Part shown: piece by piece, positions 36,333-47,182 of the stretch
How the letters are laid out: every line of letters begins with the position of its first letter
How positions within the stretch are numbered: the first letter of the stretch is position 1
From: Rutstroemia sp. NJR-2017a BVV2
Taxonomy: Eukaryota; Ascomycota; Leotiomycetes; Helotiales; Rutstroemiaceae
DNA length: 64,000 bases
Direction: 5' to 3'
Assembly: GCA_002946415.1 (NCBI GenBank)
Contig: NJPS01000047.1
Coordinates: 92,394 to 156,393 of the forward strand
Made by a program: the position numbers and the translations under genes
The notes under the pieces: model-generated
Databases searched by the model: none
Seen by the model: only the letters and a program-made list of their open reading frames with translations
What the model was told of the DNA's origin: nothing

Positions 36333-38094
36333 ATGGGTTCGACGGCCATTTCAAACGATGACTATGTCCTCCAACCTTCTTCCGAAGCGGCTGTCAACCG
36401 CGCGAACACACTATTTCCACATTTGTTGGAACAAGAAGCCCGCGATGACCCCCGGCGCGTTGTAGCCATGCTCGCCAAATCCGCCGATATCACCCAAGGG
36501 TTCCAAACCATCACAACTGACGAGTTTCTGCGCGCGGTTGATTCCACGGCTCACTGGCTCGACAGTCACGTACTTGGTTTCGCACCCAATGAGACTATTG
36601 CTTTCGTTGGAATACATGATTTTCGCTACGTTGTCCTGGAAGTTGCTGCAATGAAGACAAAGCACCCGTTACTTTTGCCTAGTCCTCGCAATGCCGTGGT
36701 GAATACCGTTTCGTTGATGAGGACGACAAACTGCACTAAGCTGCTCTATACACCAGAACTTACGCAGCACGTATCATCTCTAGTAGAAGCCGTGGGATCA
36801 CTCCGTACATGCGAAATTCCCACATTCGAGGAGATGCTTGAAGGTCCGCACAAGCCTTATTCATACAAAGCCACTTGGGAGAACAACAAAAATGATGTTG
36901 CGTTAATAATTCACACTTCGGGATCGACTGGAGCGCCAAAGGCGAGAATATGCACCCACGCCTTTCTTGGTGCATTCATTGGTCTTTCTATGCTGACACC
37001 AGAAGTACCCGGGCGCGACAGAAGTGATCTTAGCCGAGTAAAGAAAGGCGAGTTGCTATGTACTGGATCGAGCTTCTTTCATATGTCTGGCATCGTGATT
37101 GGCTTTCTTACCCTCACGCAATCGATCACAGTGGTTTACGGTCCACCACAACAACCAAGCGATGGTAAGATCATGCACGATATCTTGAAGGCTTTGCCTA
37201 TAGATGGGTCAATAAATGCTCCTAGTGTCACCGAGTCATTGTTTCTAGAACATGGAGCAGACCTTCAGTGTGAAATATCACGGCTGAAGCACATCTGCTG
37301 GCTGGGAGGTAAGTCAACGTCATTATCTTTGTAGATACTGTCTAACATGACATTACTTAGGTCCACTATCGCCAAGGCTGGGTGACTTCCTCACCATGCA
37401 TACCAACGCTATCATATGGCAACTTTTTGGCTCTACTGAAGTCGGAGCGATTCCGCTTCTCGTACCACCGCCAGATTTCTGGCAATATTTCGAATTCCAC
37501 CCCCAGTTAACCCCGATATTCGAAGAGACGGAACCAGGATCTAAGCTTTACGAGATAGTGTACCATAAACACCCCAACCCTGCACTTTCCTGGAGCCAAC
37601 CTGTCTTCCAATTGATGCCTGAGCTCAATGAATGGCGCACGAGAGATCTGGTCCGTCGCTATGATGGCCCGCTGCCAGATGGTGTTGGTCCTCTCTACAA
37701 ATTCGAACGCAGGCTGGATGACCAGCTCGTACTTTCCAATGCGCACAAAGTTAACCCCATTCATATGGAGCTGCTGTTGCAATCGCACCCGCTTCTAAGT
37801 GGTTGTCTTGTCTTCGGGGAAGGGAGGACGAGGTGTGGGATATTGTTGGAAGGAAAGGGTGGCTTGGAGATGAGTGATGAGGAGTTAGTTGAGAGAATTT
37901 GGAAAGATGTGGAAAATGCAAATGCGACTGTGCCGGAGCATGCTCGGGTGCCACGGGATTTGGCTCTCGTCGTGAGTGGTGAAAGAAGGCTTGTGCGGGC
38001 AGCGAAAGGAACTGTTGTGAGATCGTTGAGTATCAAGGCTTATCAACGCGAGATCAATGATGCCTATGAACGGTCTTTGAATAGCAGAATCTGA
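36333..38094 (+). CDS. Stand-alone adenylation enzyme, NRPS-like / adenylate-forming reductase type
   Basis: AMP-binding (ANL) protein of 569 aa after removal of intron 37309-37360. The N-terminal FPHLLEQEARDDPRRVVAML is typical of fungal NRPS-like adenylation domains. Core motifs are present in order: ALIIHTSGSTGAPKARICTH (A3), ICWLGG joined to PLSPRLGDF across the intron, QLFGSTEVGAIP (A5), EWRTRDLV (A7), LDDQLVLSNAHKVNP (A8) and RAAKGTVVR with the catalytic-type Lys (A10). The protein stops soon after the position where a thiolation domain, then reductase or thioesterase, normally begins. No such domain follows in any frame. It may activate a carboxylic acid in trans, or be a truncated derivative with an intact first domain. 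Confidence 0.85.
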
Positions 38095-38645
38095 ATGGTT
38101 TGAATGTGTCTGAGTGGTTAGTTCGGCTGCAATTTGAGTAGATTGATGGACGCTCAATACAGAACCAAGTTTGGTTTTAATTCATGCTATTTGTCCAAAG
38201 TCCGAAGTTGTTTCCGACAAAATGAATACTATATGAAGTATTATGAACAAAGAGGCACCCCAGAATTTTTATAGCAGTCAGTGAATGACCACAACCGCAC
38301 AACTGAACGGTCAATTCAGAAGTGACAGGTGGTCACATGACTGAGGACACGTGCATCGGCTCTTTCCTTTTCAATCCTTCTCTACGAAGATACAGTATGA
38401 GGTTGTATCCGGGGCGGGTCTTTTCCGTCTGACAGTCAGCCCCACGACAATCAAAAATAAGGTGAACCCTCTACTCGTGCAAAAATCTTTTACTCCTCAA
38501 CATTACACTTATACTTTAAACCCTGTCTCTGGGGGCGACGAATGCTGGAATATTGTCAATGAAGGCCTAGACGAGATTTGTGAAACCACCTCACGCGAAA
38601 ATATCACGATGTCCTCATACCTGGCATTGGCCTCATCGCTGCACC
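38095..38645. other. Intergenic before the first 2EXR paralogue
   Basis: 551 bp, no separate gene. The frame of the next gene is open upstream to a GTG at 38580, but the first ATG is 38646. Confidence 0.45.
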
Positions 38646-39950
38646 ATGAATCACAATCGCAGCGACCCATTCCGCTTCCTTGAGCTTCCAAGCGAACTTC
38701 GGAACCAAGTCTACAAACTACTACTATGTGCTATCGAAGATCCTCCCAGACCTTATAGAACATCGAATGATGAACTCCCCACTAAGTTCGCCAGGCTGAG
38801 AAGCCATATCGAGCCTCAGATTATGCGTACTTGTCGAAGAGTATTCCTCGAGGGAAGCCACGTAATGTTCAGAACGAATCTTCTCGTTAGGCTTGAAATA
38901 AAAGGAGATCCAACCGAGCTCTACCGGGTATTACCCGAATTTGGTGTTCCATTCTTCATACCGAGAACTGAGGCCTGTCGAGCGAGCCTGATGCAGTATA
39001 AAGGATTTGTTATGAGTTACCAAATTGACCATCCTGACGTGCTCTACTGCACGCACCCGGTGCCCCGCGGGCTTGTGATCCTGGGTCGGCATCTTGATCT
39101 GCTCTGTGCTGCACTGTCGCACGCGCGCTGGACTGTCCCTTATTTTCCGGATGGAGTGGTATCTCATAGTCCGGATGGACTGGTACATCATCAAATTAAA
39201 ATTTCTGGGCCTAAAACTTGTTTTGCGGAAAGCGACTTGTTGCTGACAGCCGAGATTGGGCAATTGGGACACAAGCTGCTCTCTCCCATTCGTCGTGGGT
39301 TGTGGGGAGTGTCATCTGTCGAGATAAGCGGTGCCATATCGGAGGAACTGAGAGCTGCCACTATAGCGGACATTTCTGGCACTCCCACATGGGACGCCGA
39401 AGGAATGCTGGATATTATACGGCAGCTTATGCGAGATGGAAAGCAGTTTTTGGATTGGAAACATCACAGAAACTCATACACAATGTATGGCCGTGGCATT
39501 GCTCTCGCTGCAAATCTAATGACAGCAAAACTAGCATCCGAAATTCGAGCAAGCGGCGGGGATCGATTCCGCGATGATCTCCTTGATCTGCATTTCAGTC
39601 TAAGGTGTGGGTTAGCTGAGACTCTCTTAGATGAGATTCATCTTCCGGGAGAGAACGATTTTTTACGGGGATTAGTGGCGTCAATAGAACTGACTGTCGA
39701 AGCGGCTTGGAAATTCCAGAATCTTCACAGTCAGGAGAGTGTCTGGAAGCCAGCATCGCAGCAAGCCGCGAAACTTTTTTATCGGTGGGCGGTGGCGTGT
39801 AGGATCTCATTGGACTTGGAGAATGCGGAAAGGGCAATCACAAGGGCGCTCTCGGAGATGCCTGGTGATTTGGAGCTTTTGAGCGAGCGTGAGAAGATTG
39901 CACAGTGTCGGGCATCGAATTTGATAATACCGCCTCTTTGGCGTCCTTAG
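38646..39950 (+). CDS. 2EXR/F-box-like protein, tandem paralogue 1
   Basis: 434-aa single-exon protein. The N-terminus DPFRFLELPSELRNQVYKLL matches the F-box-like/2EXR-DUF7730 class that is widespread in Pezizomycotina. Next comes PQIMRTCRRVFLEGSHVMFR, the usual second landmark, and the C-terminus carries LENAERAITRALSEMPGDLE, a TPR-like helix pair. All three are shared, in order, with the gene at 41700. It lacks the C-terminal membrane segment of that paralogue. ATG 38646 places the domain nine residues in, matching the spacing in the class. Function unknown. Confidence 0.75.
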   Translation: MNHNRSDPFRFLELPSELRNQVYKLLLCAIEDPPRPYRTSNDELPTKFARLRSHIEPQIMRTCRRVFLEGSHVMFRTNLLVRLEIKGDPTELYRVLPEFGVPFFIPRTEACRASLMQYKGFVMSYQIDHPDVLYCTHPVPRGLVILGRHLDLLCAALSHARWTVPYFPDGVVSHSPDGLVHHQIKISGPKTCFAESDLLLTAEIGQLGHKLLSPIRRGLWGVSSVEISGAISEELRAATIADISGTPTWDAEGMLDIIRQLMRDGKQFLDWKHHRNSYTMYGRGIALAANLMTAKLASEIRASGGDRFRDDLLDLHFSLRCGLAETLLDEIHLPGENDFLRGLVASIELTVEAAWKFQNLHSQESVWKPASQQAAKLFYRWAVACRISLDLENAERAITRALSEMPGDLELLSEREKIAQCRASNLIIPPLWRP

Positions 39951-41699
39951 TTTCGGAGGCGCATGCACAACGACTGAGACTGCGTCTCTGAAATGATGCT
40001 GAACATTGATGAATGAGGTCGTGTGTTTCATGTATTCCTATCATCATCTTGGACATCGTTCCGCATAATCAAAATTCGTACAGGAAAAGAAAAGACTTCG
40101 ACACAATATTCGGCAACTTCGCCGACGTGTCGTTATCGCCGATACGCTGGCTAATTTTAGAAATCCGGGCACGGCCTCGTACACTACAAGCTGCATAATC
40201 TCACGACAACATAACTCTGATGTGAACAACAACGAAATCCACGAACTCCAGGAATCAGGAGACATGCAGAATTCATTTTTCCCTTCATCTTCTGCCCAGG
40301 CAAGGAGGCAAGGGTCAATTTTCTTTTGCTCGACTCACCTAGAGACTTGAAACGAGATGTGCGAAATCCTTCTTTGAGCTGGAAACAAACCAAAATCAAT
40401 GGCGTTATTGGTGGCAATCATCAGTGTATTGTTTGGATACTCCGGAATATCTCTCGTGAGGGGCACTTACATCACGCGAAAAATCACCACCATTTGATGG
40501 GCCAAGAAGTGGTGTCTTCGACGTCACGCCACACCGGAAGTTTCCCAAGACTTGGAAGGAGTTTGTTATTCATGACGAGATGTCTAGCTCCGCCAATCTA
40601 TTCGAGAAGCCGTGGGCGTTTATGCTGCTCACCGCCACCTGGATCGTTTTTGCGACAGAATGGTGGTAAACAAAATGATCACTCATATTGCAACGGTCTA
40701 GAACCCTTACAAAGCGGGCAGCGCCTCTGGAGCGCCAGTTTTACTCAATCGCAAGCTACAGGAAGAGTTGATTGCGCCCCATCGGAACAGGGTGCATGAG
40801 TTACATGACAGTGCAAATACCGCCAGGCTTCAGCAAGAGAGCCAGCTTCGAAATTTGCAACAAACCTCCAGTTGAGCCGGAAAAGCTCTTCGATTTCTGA
40901 TTTGACGCGAAAGGAAGCAGGCAATGCGGTGTATGAGAATATGGGGGGTCGGAAAATGCTGCAAAATCTTGGGCTATGTGAGGTTACTCCATGGGGAGAT
41001 TCACAATTTGTCTCATTGATAGAAATTCGGTGCACTTATTCGGAGCTGGGGGTGATTATCTGGTCTATGAAGTTCCAAAACTCGGTCTTCATGTTTGATT
41101 GAATATCCTTCAGATAAAGATAAGAACACGGAACGGAAGAAGTATAAAGAAGAAAGTTCTCCTGCTAAGGGACCAACTCACTCGGATAGCGGAGAGTTTC
41201 GGGAGGTATGTTGTGAGATAGGAAACGGATCCTTTGGGTTCGCAGGATGCACATGAACTCCTTCTGGTCAAATGCTTGCGAGGGCGCTTTAAAACGATAT
41301 CGAGATGTTATATATTGTTCCAGAGGCAATCGATCTGGTATCTGGAATACTGCCTAGTGATCCTATATCGAGGCAGGAGCGCTAGACAATCATGCAGCAC
41401 TCCGTAGAAGTGGAGGGCTAGATGTGGGGTTCAGTTGCTATTCGTTACTTTTAGGTCCTATCTTTCAACCCTCACAGACAGGTACGTGTTTGTTTTTCAT
41501 TTTCATTCAACATACAAGCGTTCGAACATGATATTAGTAAAGTCGCCCGTGTGTGCGACTAAAGCTTTTTTTTGGTCTCTGACCTAAACCTACCCTAACT
41601 TACCTTAGTACGAAGTGCCGGTATATTTAACACCTCACACCCGCTTCAGCTCCAAGCAAGAAGAAAAATGCACTTCAACGAACTCAATAACCAAGCACC
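39951..41699. other. Spacer between tandem paralogues, 1.75 kb
   Basis: No called gene. One 69-codon open frame at 40460-40669 (no ATG at its start; ends AFMLLTATWIVFATEWW, membrane-helix-like) could be the last exon of a small gene, but I could not find a joining exon. The right part is the promoter of the second paralogue. Confidence 0.4.
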
Positions 41700-43160
41700 A
41701 TGCCGAAAGCAATTGAAGTTTCAGTCGCCAAGCGACAAGCCGAACCATTTCGTTTTCTCGATCTACCCGCCGAACTTCGAAACGAGATATACAAGCTGCT
41801 ACTTTGTACCATGGACGATTGTAGGCTTTCGTTGAGCGACCAGATGCATCCTCAAATACTTAGGACATGTCGAAGAGTATATCATGAGGGCACCTACATC
41901 ATGCGTAGAAATAATCTCTTCGTTGAAGTAACCTACAACGATGGACTTATGGAATGGCCACTTGAATGGCTCAACATACCTTTTCTTGTTCTGAAGAAAC
42001 ATCAACGTCGAAACTTCAAAGGCATAGTTGTGTCTCATGAGTTAAACTCTGATTCACTTTACCCGATAGACGCATATTCATTCATCATACACCATCGTCA
42101 TCTGGATCATTTCTGTACGGCATTGAGGTACCTCGAAGCAACTCTAGGGTACGGAAACATTGAATGGGAGCATACGATTACTCTTCGTGAGCCTTACGAG
42201 CCATATAGAGTGGAGAAAAACTTCCAACTGCAACCCTTCCTTTCTCTAAAGCGACAAGGAGAACTGCTTGAACCTTACCGAAGGTTGGGGGCACTCGACG
42301 AATTTTTTGTTTTCGGCAACGTAGATCACCGTTTAAGATTGAGAGCCGAACAGGAAAGCAGCTTTACACACCGTATCAGCCCCAAGGAAGTTCGCGATCT
42401 CATGCAGTCATTCAAGGAAGAAACCACCAAAGCTCTCAATTGCCCTGAGCTGGCCAACCCTTTTGAAATATCGAGTCAGGTGATACGAAGAATATGGATC
42501 ATCTTAAAAGGAAGTAAATGGGATCGCGGTTCGATTTTCTGGCCCGGCAGCGAGTGGCCAGTGGCTACTGAAGATACTGAGGATACTGAACAAACTGTTT
42601 TCGACCAAATATCGCGACTTCATTTCGAGATCTGGCTGGATCTCTTCAAGATCACCATCGCGAACTGGCAGAAGGATAAACGCCTGCCCAATAAAAGAAT
42701 CATGGATGTAGTCGACGACGCATTACACTTGTTTATAAGATACGGAGACTCCACGTGGCGACCAACCCCCAAGCAGCTCGCAGAGCTTCATCACCAAAAA
42801 GCGATTGGATGGCGACTTGTGGATGACATAGATATGGCCGATAGGATGATATCTCGGGCGCTTTCTGCGACGCCAGATGCGCCTGAGTTGCTGCAGGAGA
42901 AGTCCACGATTGCGCGTCTTTCTAGGAGGAAAAATTACGGTCAACTGCTCAAGTTGGGGTGGTCTTGTTTCCTGTGGCTTTTACACTTCCTGGGGGTTGG
43001 TTCCGTAACTGGTCTTGTCCTTCTTTATTTATTTGATATTACTCTCTGCTTACAAACAGAAACGCCGGTAATGACAATGTGCTTCCCTAGGTATAGCCTA
43101 GCGAACGATATAACCCTTTGGACGAACGCTGGGAACCACAGTTTAATTCTCTTCATATAG
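41700..43160 (+). CDS. 2EXR/F-box-like protein with C-terminal membrane helix, tandem paralogue 2
   Basis: 486-aa single-exon protein. EPFRFLDLPAELRNEIYKLL, then PQILRTCRRVYHEGTYIMRR and DMADRMISRALSATPDAPEL align with the upstream gene at the same relative positions, so these are tandem duplicates. It differs by a hydrophobic stretch near residues 425-455 (SCFLWLLHFLGVGSVTGLVL), a probable single membrane anchor, followed by a short tail. The ATG at 41700 is the first in frame and lies in a good context (CACCATGC). The anchor may put this copy on an internal membrane; that is inference. Confidence 0.75.
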   Translation: MPKAIEVSVAKRQAEPFRFLDLPAELRNEIYKLLLCTMDDCRLSLSDQMHPQILRTCRRVYHEGTYIMRRNNLFVEVTYNDGLMEWPLEWLNIPFLVLKKHQRRNFKGIVVSHELNSDSLYPIDAYSFIIHHRHLDHFCTALRYLEATLGYGNIEWEHTITLREPYEPYRVEKNFQLQPFLSLKRQGELLEPYRRLGALDEFFVFGNVDHRLRLRAEQESSFTHRISPKEVRDLMQSFKEETTKALNCPELANPFEISSQVIRRIWIILKGSKWDRGSIFWPGSEWPVATEDTEDTEQTVFDQISRLHFEIWLDLFKITIANWQKDKRLPNKRIMDVVDDALHLFIRYGDSTWRPTPKQLAELHHQKAIGWRLVDDIDMADRMISRALSATPDAPELLQEKSTIARLSRRKNYGQLLKLGWSCFLWLLHFLGVGSVTGLVLLYLFDITLCLQTETPVMTMCFPRYSLANDITLWTNAGNHSLILFI

Positions 43161-43847
43161 TCTACCTCGATCCGGCATTCGAGTTTGCGGGCGCTGTTAC
43201 TCAGAGTCTCGGTTCGTGGATGTTGCATTGGCTTCTTCAGTCGCAGCAGATGAAGGAGGAGCAGTTTTCAAGGAATGGATAAGCTTGTGCTTGGAACGGA
43301 TTAGCTTCGCAGATGGCAAATCTCTTCGCTCTTCTTTTATCTCTTGTTACGAATTCCTACCCTTGCTATCCCTCTATTTATCTTCACCCCTCCAAATCAA
43401 ACAACAAGCATGTATCCGAGACCTGCAACGACTATATCATGTCCTCCTCATCAACAATTCAATTACAACATCATCTAATCTCATCCAATCTCACCACATC
43501 TAACTCCATGTCGTTCTGGTTATCTATTTCCTTCTGGGCATCTACACGAAAATCACCATACCAACTCTACCGCTACAAGCAATAAATGCTCATCTACTCG
43601 CCAATAACAATACAACTACCATGAAAAGTTACCCGGTCCCGACGAAAACAACATTCATTTCGCGCACAAGACCTTCCAGCAGACTCGATCATCTTCATCA
43701 GCATCTTCCCTCACCTTCCACAACAGCATCCCATCCTCCTTATCTTCTTTCACCTTCCAAATCAGCATCAGCATCTTCATCTCCGTCCCCTTCAGCATCT
43801 TCCTCAGCCTACATTACATATACAGAGCCAGAAGTGGAATCGTAGGA

Positions 43848-43976
43848 AGCGGCACCAGCTACATATATATATATGTATGTATGCAGTACCAGCTCCATAT
43901 ATCTACATCGTACCGACTACATGTATATATATATCGTACCAGCTGTGTATATATATATATGTATATGTATATCGTA
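43848..43976. repeat. Minisatellite, GTACCAGCT + TATATA units
   Basis: Four imperfect units begin with GTACCAGCT-like words (43851 as CACCAGCT, 43886, 43910 as GTACCGACT, 43937) and each continues into a TATATA run ending ATC. Unit length is about 24-38 nt, varying with the TA run. Confidence 0.7.
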
Positions 43977-44666
43977 GCAACAAGCGGTTTGTATACATCG
44001 CAGTAGCAAGCAGTTTACAGCTATAATACATCGATCAATCGATCGATCTGAGAACTCCTGGGTTGGTTCATGCCATGTCATATCACATCCGGTCGTAGTG
44101 GTCCGGATACGGAGTTGCTGGTTGACGTTGGTTTGGCTTGTTCTTGTGATGAGATTTTGCGGTTAAGGAAAGATTGCAGTGTGGATGTCATGTACTGGGA
44201 GGGAGGAGGTGCATGTGGGTGGTGCAGTATTCAGGGGTTGAGGTAGCTAGCTAGTTAGCGGTCGGGAAAAGTGCACGTAAGGTTATGTAGAGTAGAGTAG
44301 AATAGAGTGGAATCTATATCCCTCCTCTACTCTTCTCTCCCCTTCACCTCAGCAACACAACACAACACAACACAAAATCATCGAAAAGCAAGCAAAGTGT
44401 CAAAATAAGTAATTCATTCAACCTCATCTCCCCCACCCCACTGCACTATATCATATCATATCCGCTCCATAAATATTTACACAAAAGCCTCTTCTCCGTA
44501 TCCCTATCCCTATCCCCATCCATACCCTCAACCCATCCAACCCCCTAAATCCCAATAAACCCAACCCAATCCCCCCATCCCACCATAAACCGATCCCAAC
44601 CCCAAAGTAAAAAAAAGCAATAAATAAAGAAAATCCGAAATCCCCACAAAAAGTAATTTCGTTCTG

Positions 44667-44695
44667 TAGTAGTAGTAGTAGTAGTAGTAGTAGTA
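44667..44695. repeat. (GTA)n microsatellite
   Basis: About nine and a half GTA units without interruption. Confidence 0.9.
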
Positions 44696-45121
44696 AAGTA
44701 GCCGTCATAAAAAGTCGTAGATAGGATAGATAGCGCGCTCCATTCATATGTGTTTCGTCATAAAAATCGTTACAAATCCTTTCCTAGCGTGTCGTTTGAT
44801 TTGGGTTGCGAAAGAGGTGGATCAGATCAGATCGGATGGAATAGACAAGGAAGGCCAAGGAAATAAATGTCGATTAGAAAAGAGGTTTTAGTCGAAAGGA
44901 AGAAGAAGTGGAGGAGTGCTATGGTATTGGCGTGTATGCATGTGTAAGGGAAAATGTCGACTTTTAGTTGGTAGGAAGAAATTTGCAGAAAAACGCCGTA
45001 AAGTCGTGGATATCATCTGCCATCGATACGCCAAGTGCTAGTTGAATAAAAGGAATTTTGCAGCAGAGTGGAAATACAGAAGTGATTTGGAGCGGTGGTA
45101 TATAAGACAGAAAAACCCTCA

Positions 45122-47182
45122 TCAGCCATCCCGGTTTCGGTTTGTGCTTTCCCGCCGTCTTATTTCGGCAAGCTTTTGATCGAGTTGTGACAGCCGCGAA
45201 TCAAGATTCCTGCTTTCTCCAAAATCCAGGGAGCCGATCGAGCGATGCGATTGATGCATTGTGGCAACGCCAGAGCGACGCACTGCAGGACTGTGTTCTT
45301 GGAATAGCCTTCGAGGGAATGTGTTGGGGCCCGATTCCATGAACGGGGAGCGTAGACGTGGAGGCTCGAAGGTGACGGGGGGAAGGAGTCTAGCGGGCGC
45401 AGCTGGCGAGGGACTAAATTCTGGGACAAGTCCGCTTCTCTCAGGTTCGTGGGAATGGCTTGGTGTCGAAGGAGAAGGACAAGGCTGGAAAAGTCCGGGG
45501 ATTCGATTTCGAAGTAGATCACCACCAACAGTAAAGGCTCTAGTACGAACTCGGCGTTGACCATTGGTGAAGGAAGTTCCATACAATTGCTCGTCAAGTG
45601 CGTTCGGCTTGGGAGATTCTGCACCGGAGGTCAAAGCATCGTGCAAAGAGTTCTGTGCCCGTCGCTTTTGGGTGGTTGTCTGGGCTCGGGGACGGTCGAA
45701 GTTCAGTGGAGAACGAAGTCTTGGACCAGGCACGGGCATTGTGTCTGAGTATAGGCGTGATGCTGAGGGACGTGGCAAATCAAATGATCCATCCATTGTT
45801 GAGCTAGGACCGTAAGTTCTAGCCATGAATGGTGATCCTAGACTACGGCTCTTGCTATCGTCAAGACTCAAGTTCATACCCCTAGATTTTCTCCATACTC
45901 TTAGGCGGTAGTTGGGTTTCTTTGGGTCAGCCATTACCGAATCGGTGTCAGTAGCGAGACGTGCTAATGGTCCGTCTGGCTGCATTGATTCAGACGTGCT
46001 CGTAGTAAGTGATAAAGCAATATCTTCAGTAGCAAATGACGTTGGAGCAGAGGGTTTTGGCTCGGGTGTACGGAATCGTGAGCGGGAATTCTGGTTTGAG
46101 AAAGGCGTAGGACTGCGGGATTGCAGGTGTCGATGTCGCTGTACAGAACTTGTATCTTTCGTTTTACACAGCTCTCGCAGGTGAGCTCGGGTGGCTGAAC
46201 TTGTGTGTGGCCACTGTGAGTATGATCGAAGAGCCTCGGCCGTCGGGGTTGCGCTGCCACTCTTGTCGGATGATGCCGCACGTGATAATTGCTGAACAGA
46301 CGAGCTTGCAGCATGTACACCCTTTGGACCTTTCCAGCTCTTCTTTGCTTGTCTAGCGACTCGATGACACACACCCTCAGGCGGTACAGCGCTAGCACCA
46401 ATTCGAAATGGAGTTACGACAGGATCTTGCAGGTACAAGAGGTAAATTGACCATAGGTGCGCGCTCATAGCCGGCGTCCAACGCGCGTCGTTTCGCGTCT
46501 TGCTTCGTAGTTTTGCGTTCAAGACAGTGTTCCGTTGTTCTGTGGTCGCTTCTTCGAATGTGTTCTTGCTGGGCGTTTTGGAGTATGATGGGAATGTGAA
46601 TGGATCGGAAATATCAGATTCGGGACTGGTACAGCTCCCATCCTCAGAGTGTCTTGACATTCGACCTCCGCTGTAAAAAGAATCGTCCGAGCTATTCGAC
46701 GCAGCAGATGACGGCCTTTCAATTTCGCATTCGCTTGGTGATAAAGAGCCCATTCTCCAGTCAAGGTGGTCGGAAGTGATTTCTGTCGTGTTTGCCATTG
46801 TTGGAATGGGAGTTTTAGGGGGTGATGCGCGCCTTGAATAGTATGTATGCGGAGCCAAGAAAGATGTACTAATTGAAAGTGGGTCTCGGTCTGGCATATC
46901 GCAATCGTCGGATACGTGGGGTGTCGCTATTTGTGGCTCCTCAATAGTAGGGATTGGGACATCTGCAGCAGCAACAGAAGCGAGAAACTGCTCTGTTGGT
47001 GCTTGCAGACTAGAGACATTTCGTCGTCTGACTTTCAAACGTGTCGGACGAGGTGGGGAAGGCGGCCCTTCCGACTCAGCACGGTTAAAAGGTTCCGGGG
47101 TGGTTGGTAGGTCTCCTTCATTGTGGTGGAAGCGGAAGCCCCTGGGAAGGGTGGTAGACCCGTTTTGATGCTGATGGAACAT
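45122..47182 (-). CDS. Conserved disordered fungal protein, function unknown
   Basis: 686-aa single-exon protein, dominated by Ser/Pro/Arg-rich disorder. One island looks ordered and conserved: RNDARWTPAMSAHLW, then YLQDPVVTPFRIG and PPEGVCHRVARQAKKSWKG (about residues 245-305). This basic, Trp-containing block could bind nucleic acid or a protein partner, but I do not recognise a named domain. Other features are a DPFTFPSYSKTPSKNTF stretch and a C-terminal coiled-coil-like tail (SRLSQLDQKLAEIRRRES). The frame is open upstream to 47398 from a GTG; the first ATG is at 47182 (MFHQHQN). Many SP/TP sites suggest phosphorylation by cyclin-dependent or MAP kinases. Confidence 0.7.
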   Translation of the reverse strand: MFHQHQNGSTTLPRGFRFHHNEGDLPTTPEPFNRAESEGPPSPPRPTRLKVRRRNVSSLQAPTEQFLASVAAADVPIPTIEEPQIATPHVSDDCDMPDRDPLSISTSFLAPHTYYSRRASPPKTPIPTMANTTEITSDHLDWRMGSLSPSECEIERPSSAASNSSDDSFYSGGRMSRHSEDGSCTSPESDISDPFTFPSYSKTPSKNTFEEATTEQRNTVLNAKLRSKTRNDARWTPAMSAHLWSIYLLYLQDPVVTPFRIGASAVPPEGVCHRVARQAKKSWKGPKGVHAASSSVQQLSRAASSDKSGSATPTAEALRSYSQWPHTSSATRAHLRELCKTKDTSSVQRHRHLQSRSPTPFSNQNSRSRFRTPEPKPSAPTSFATEDIALSLTTSTSESMQPDGPLARLATDTDSVMADPKKPNYRLRVWRKSRGMNLSLDDSKSRSLGSPFMARTYGPSSTMDGSFDLPRPSASRLYSDTMPVPGPRLRSPLNFDRPRAQTTTQKRRAQNSLHDALTSGAESPKPNALDEQLYGTSFTNGQRRVRTRAFTVGGDLLRNRIPGLFQPCPSPSTPSHSHEPERSGLVPEFSPSPAAPARLLPPVTFEPPRLRSPFMESGPNTFPRRLFQEHSPAVRRSGVATMHQSHRSIGSLDFGESRNLDSRLSQLDQKLAEIRRRESTNRNRDG

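Larger units (their letters stand above)
43161..45121. other. Gene-free stretch rich in simple repeats
   Basis: 1.96 kb. A Ser/Pro-rich 74-codon ATG frame at 43621-43845 is low complexity and not called. A TATATA-containing minisatellite lies at 43848-43976, ACAAC repeats near 44353-44375 and (GTA)n at 44667-44695. C-rich sequence at 44420-44600 probably belongs to the 3' UTR region of the minus-strand gene. Confidence 0.5.

Noticed and set aside
43621..43845. 74-codon Ser/Pro-rich frame with ATG
   Set aside because: Low-complexity sequence next to simple repeats; could be chance.
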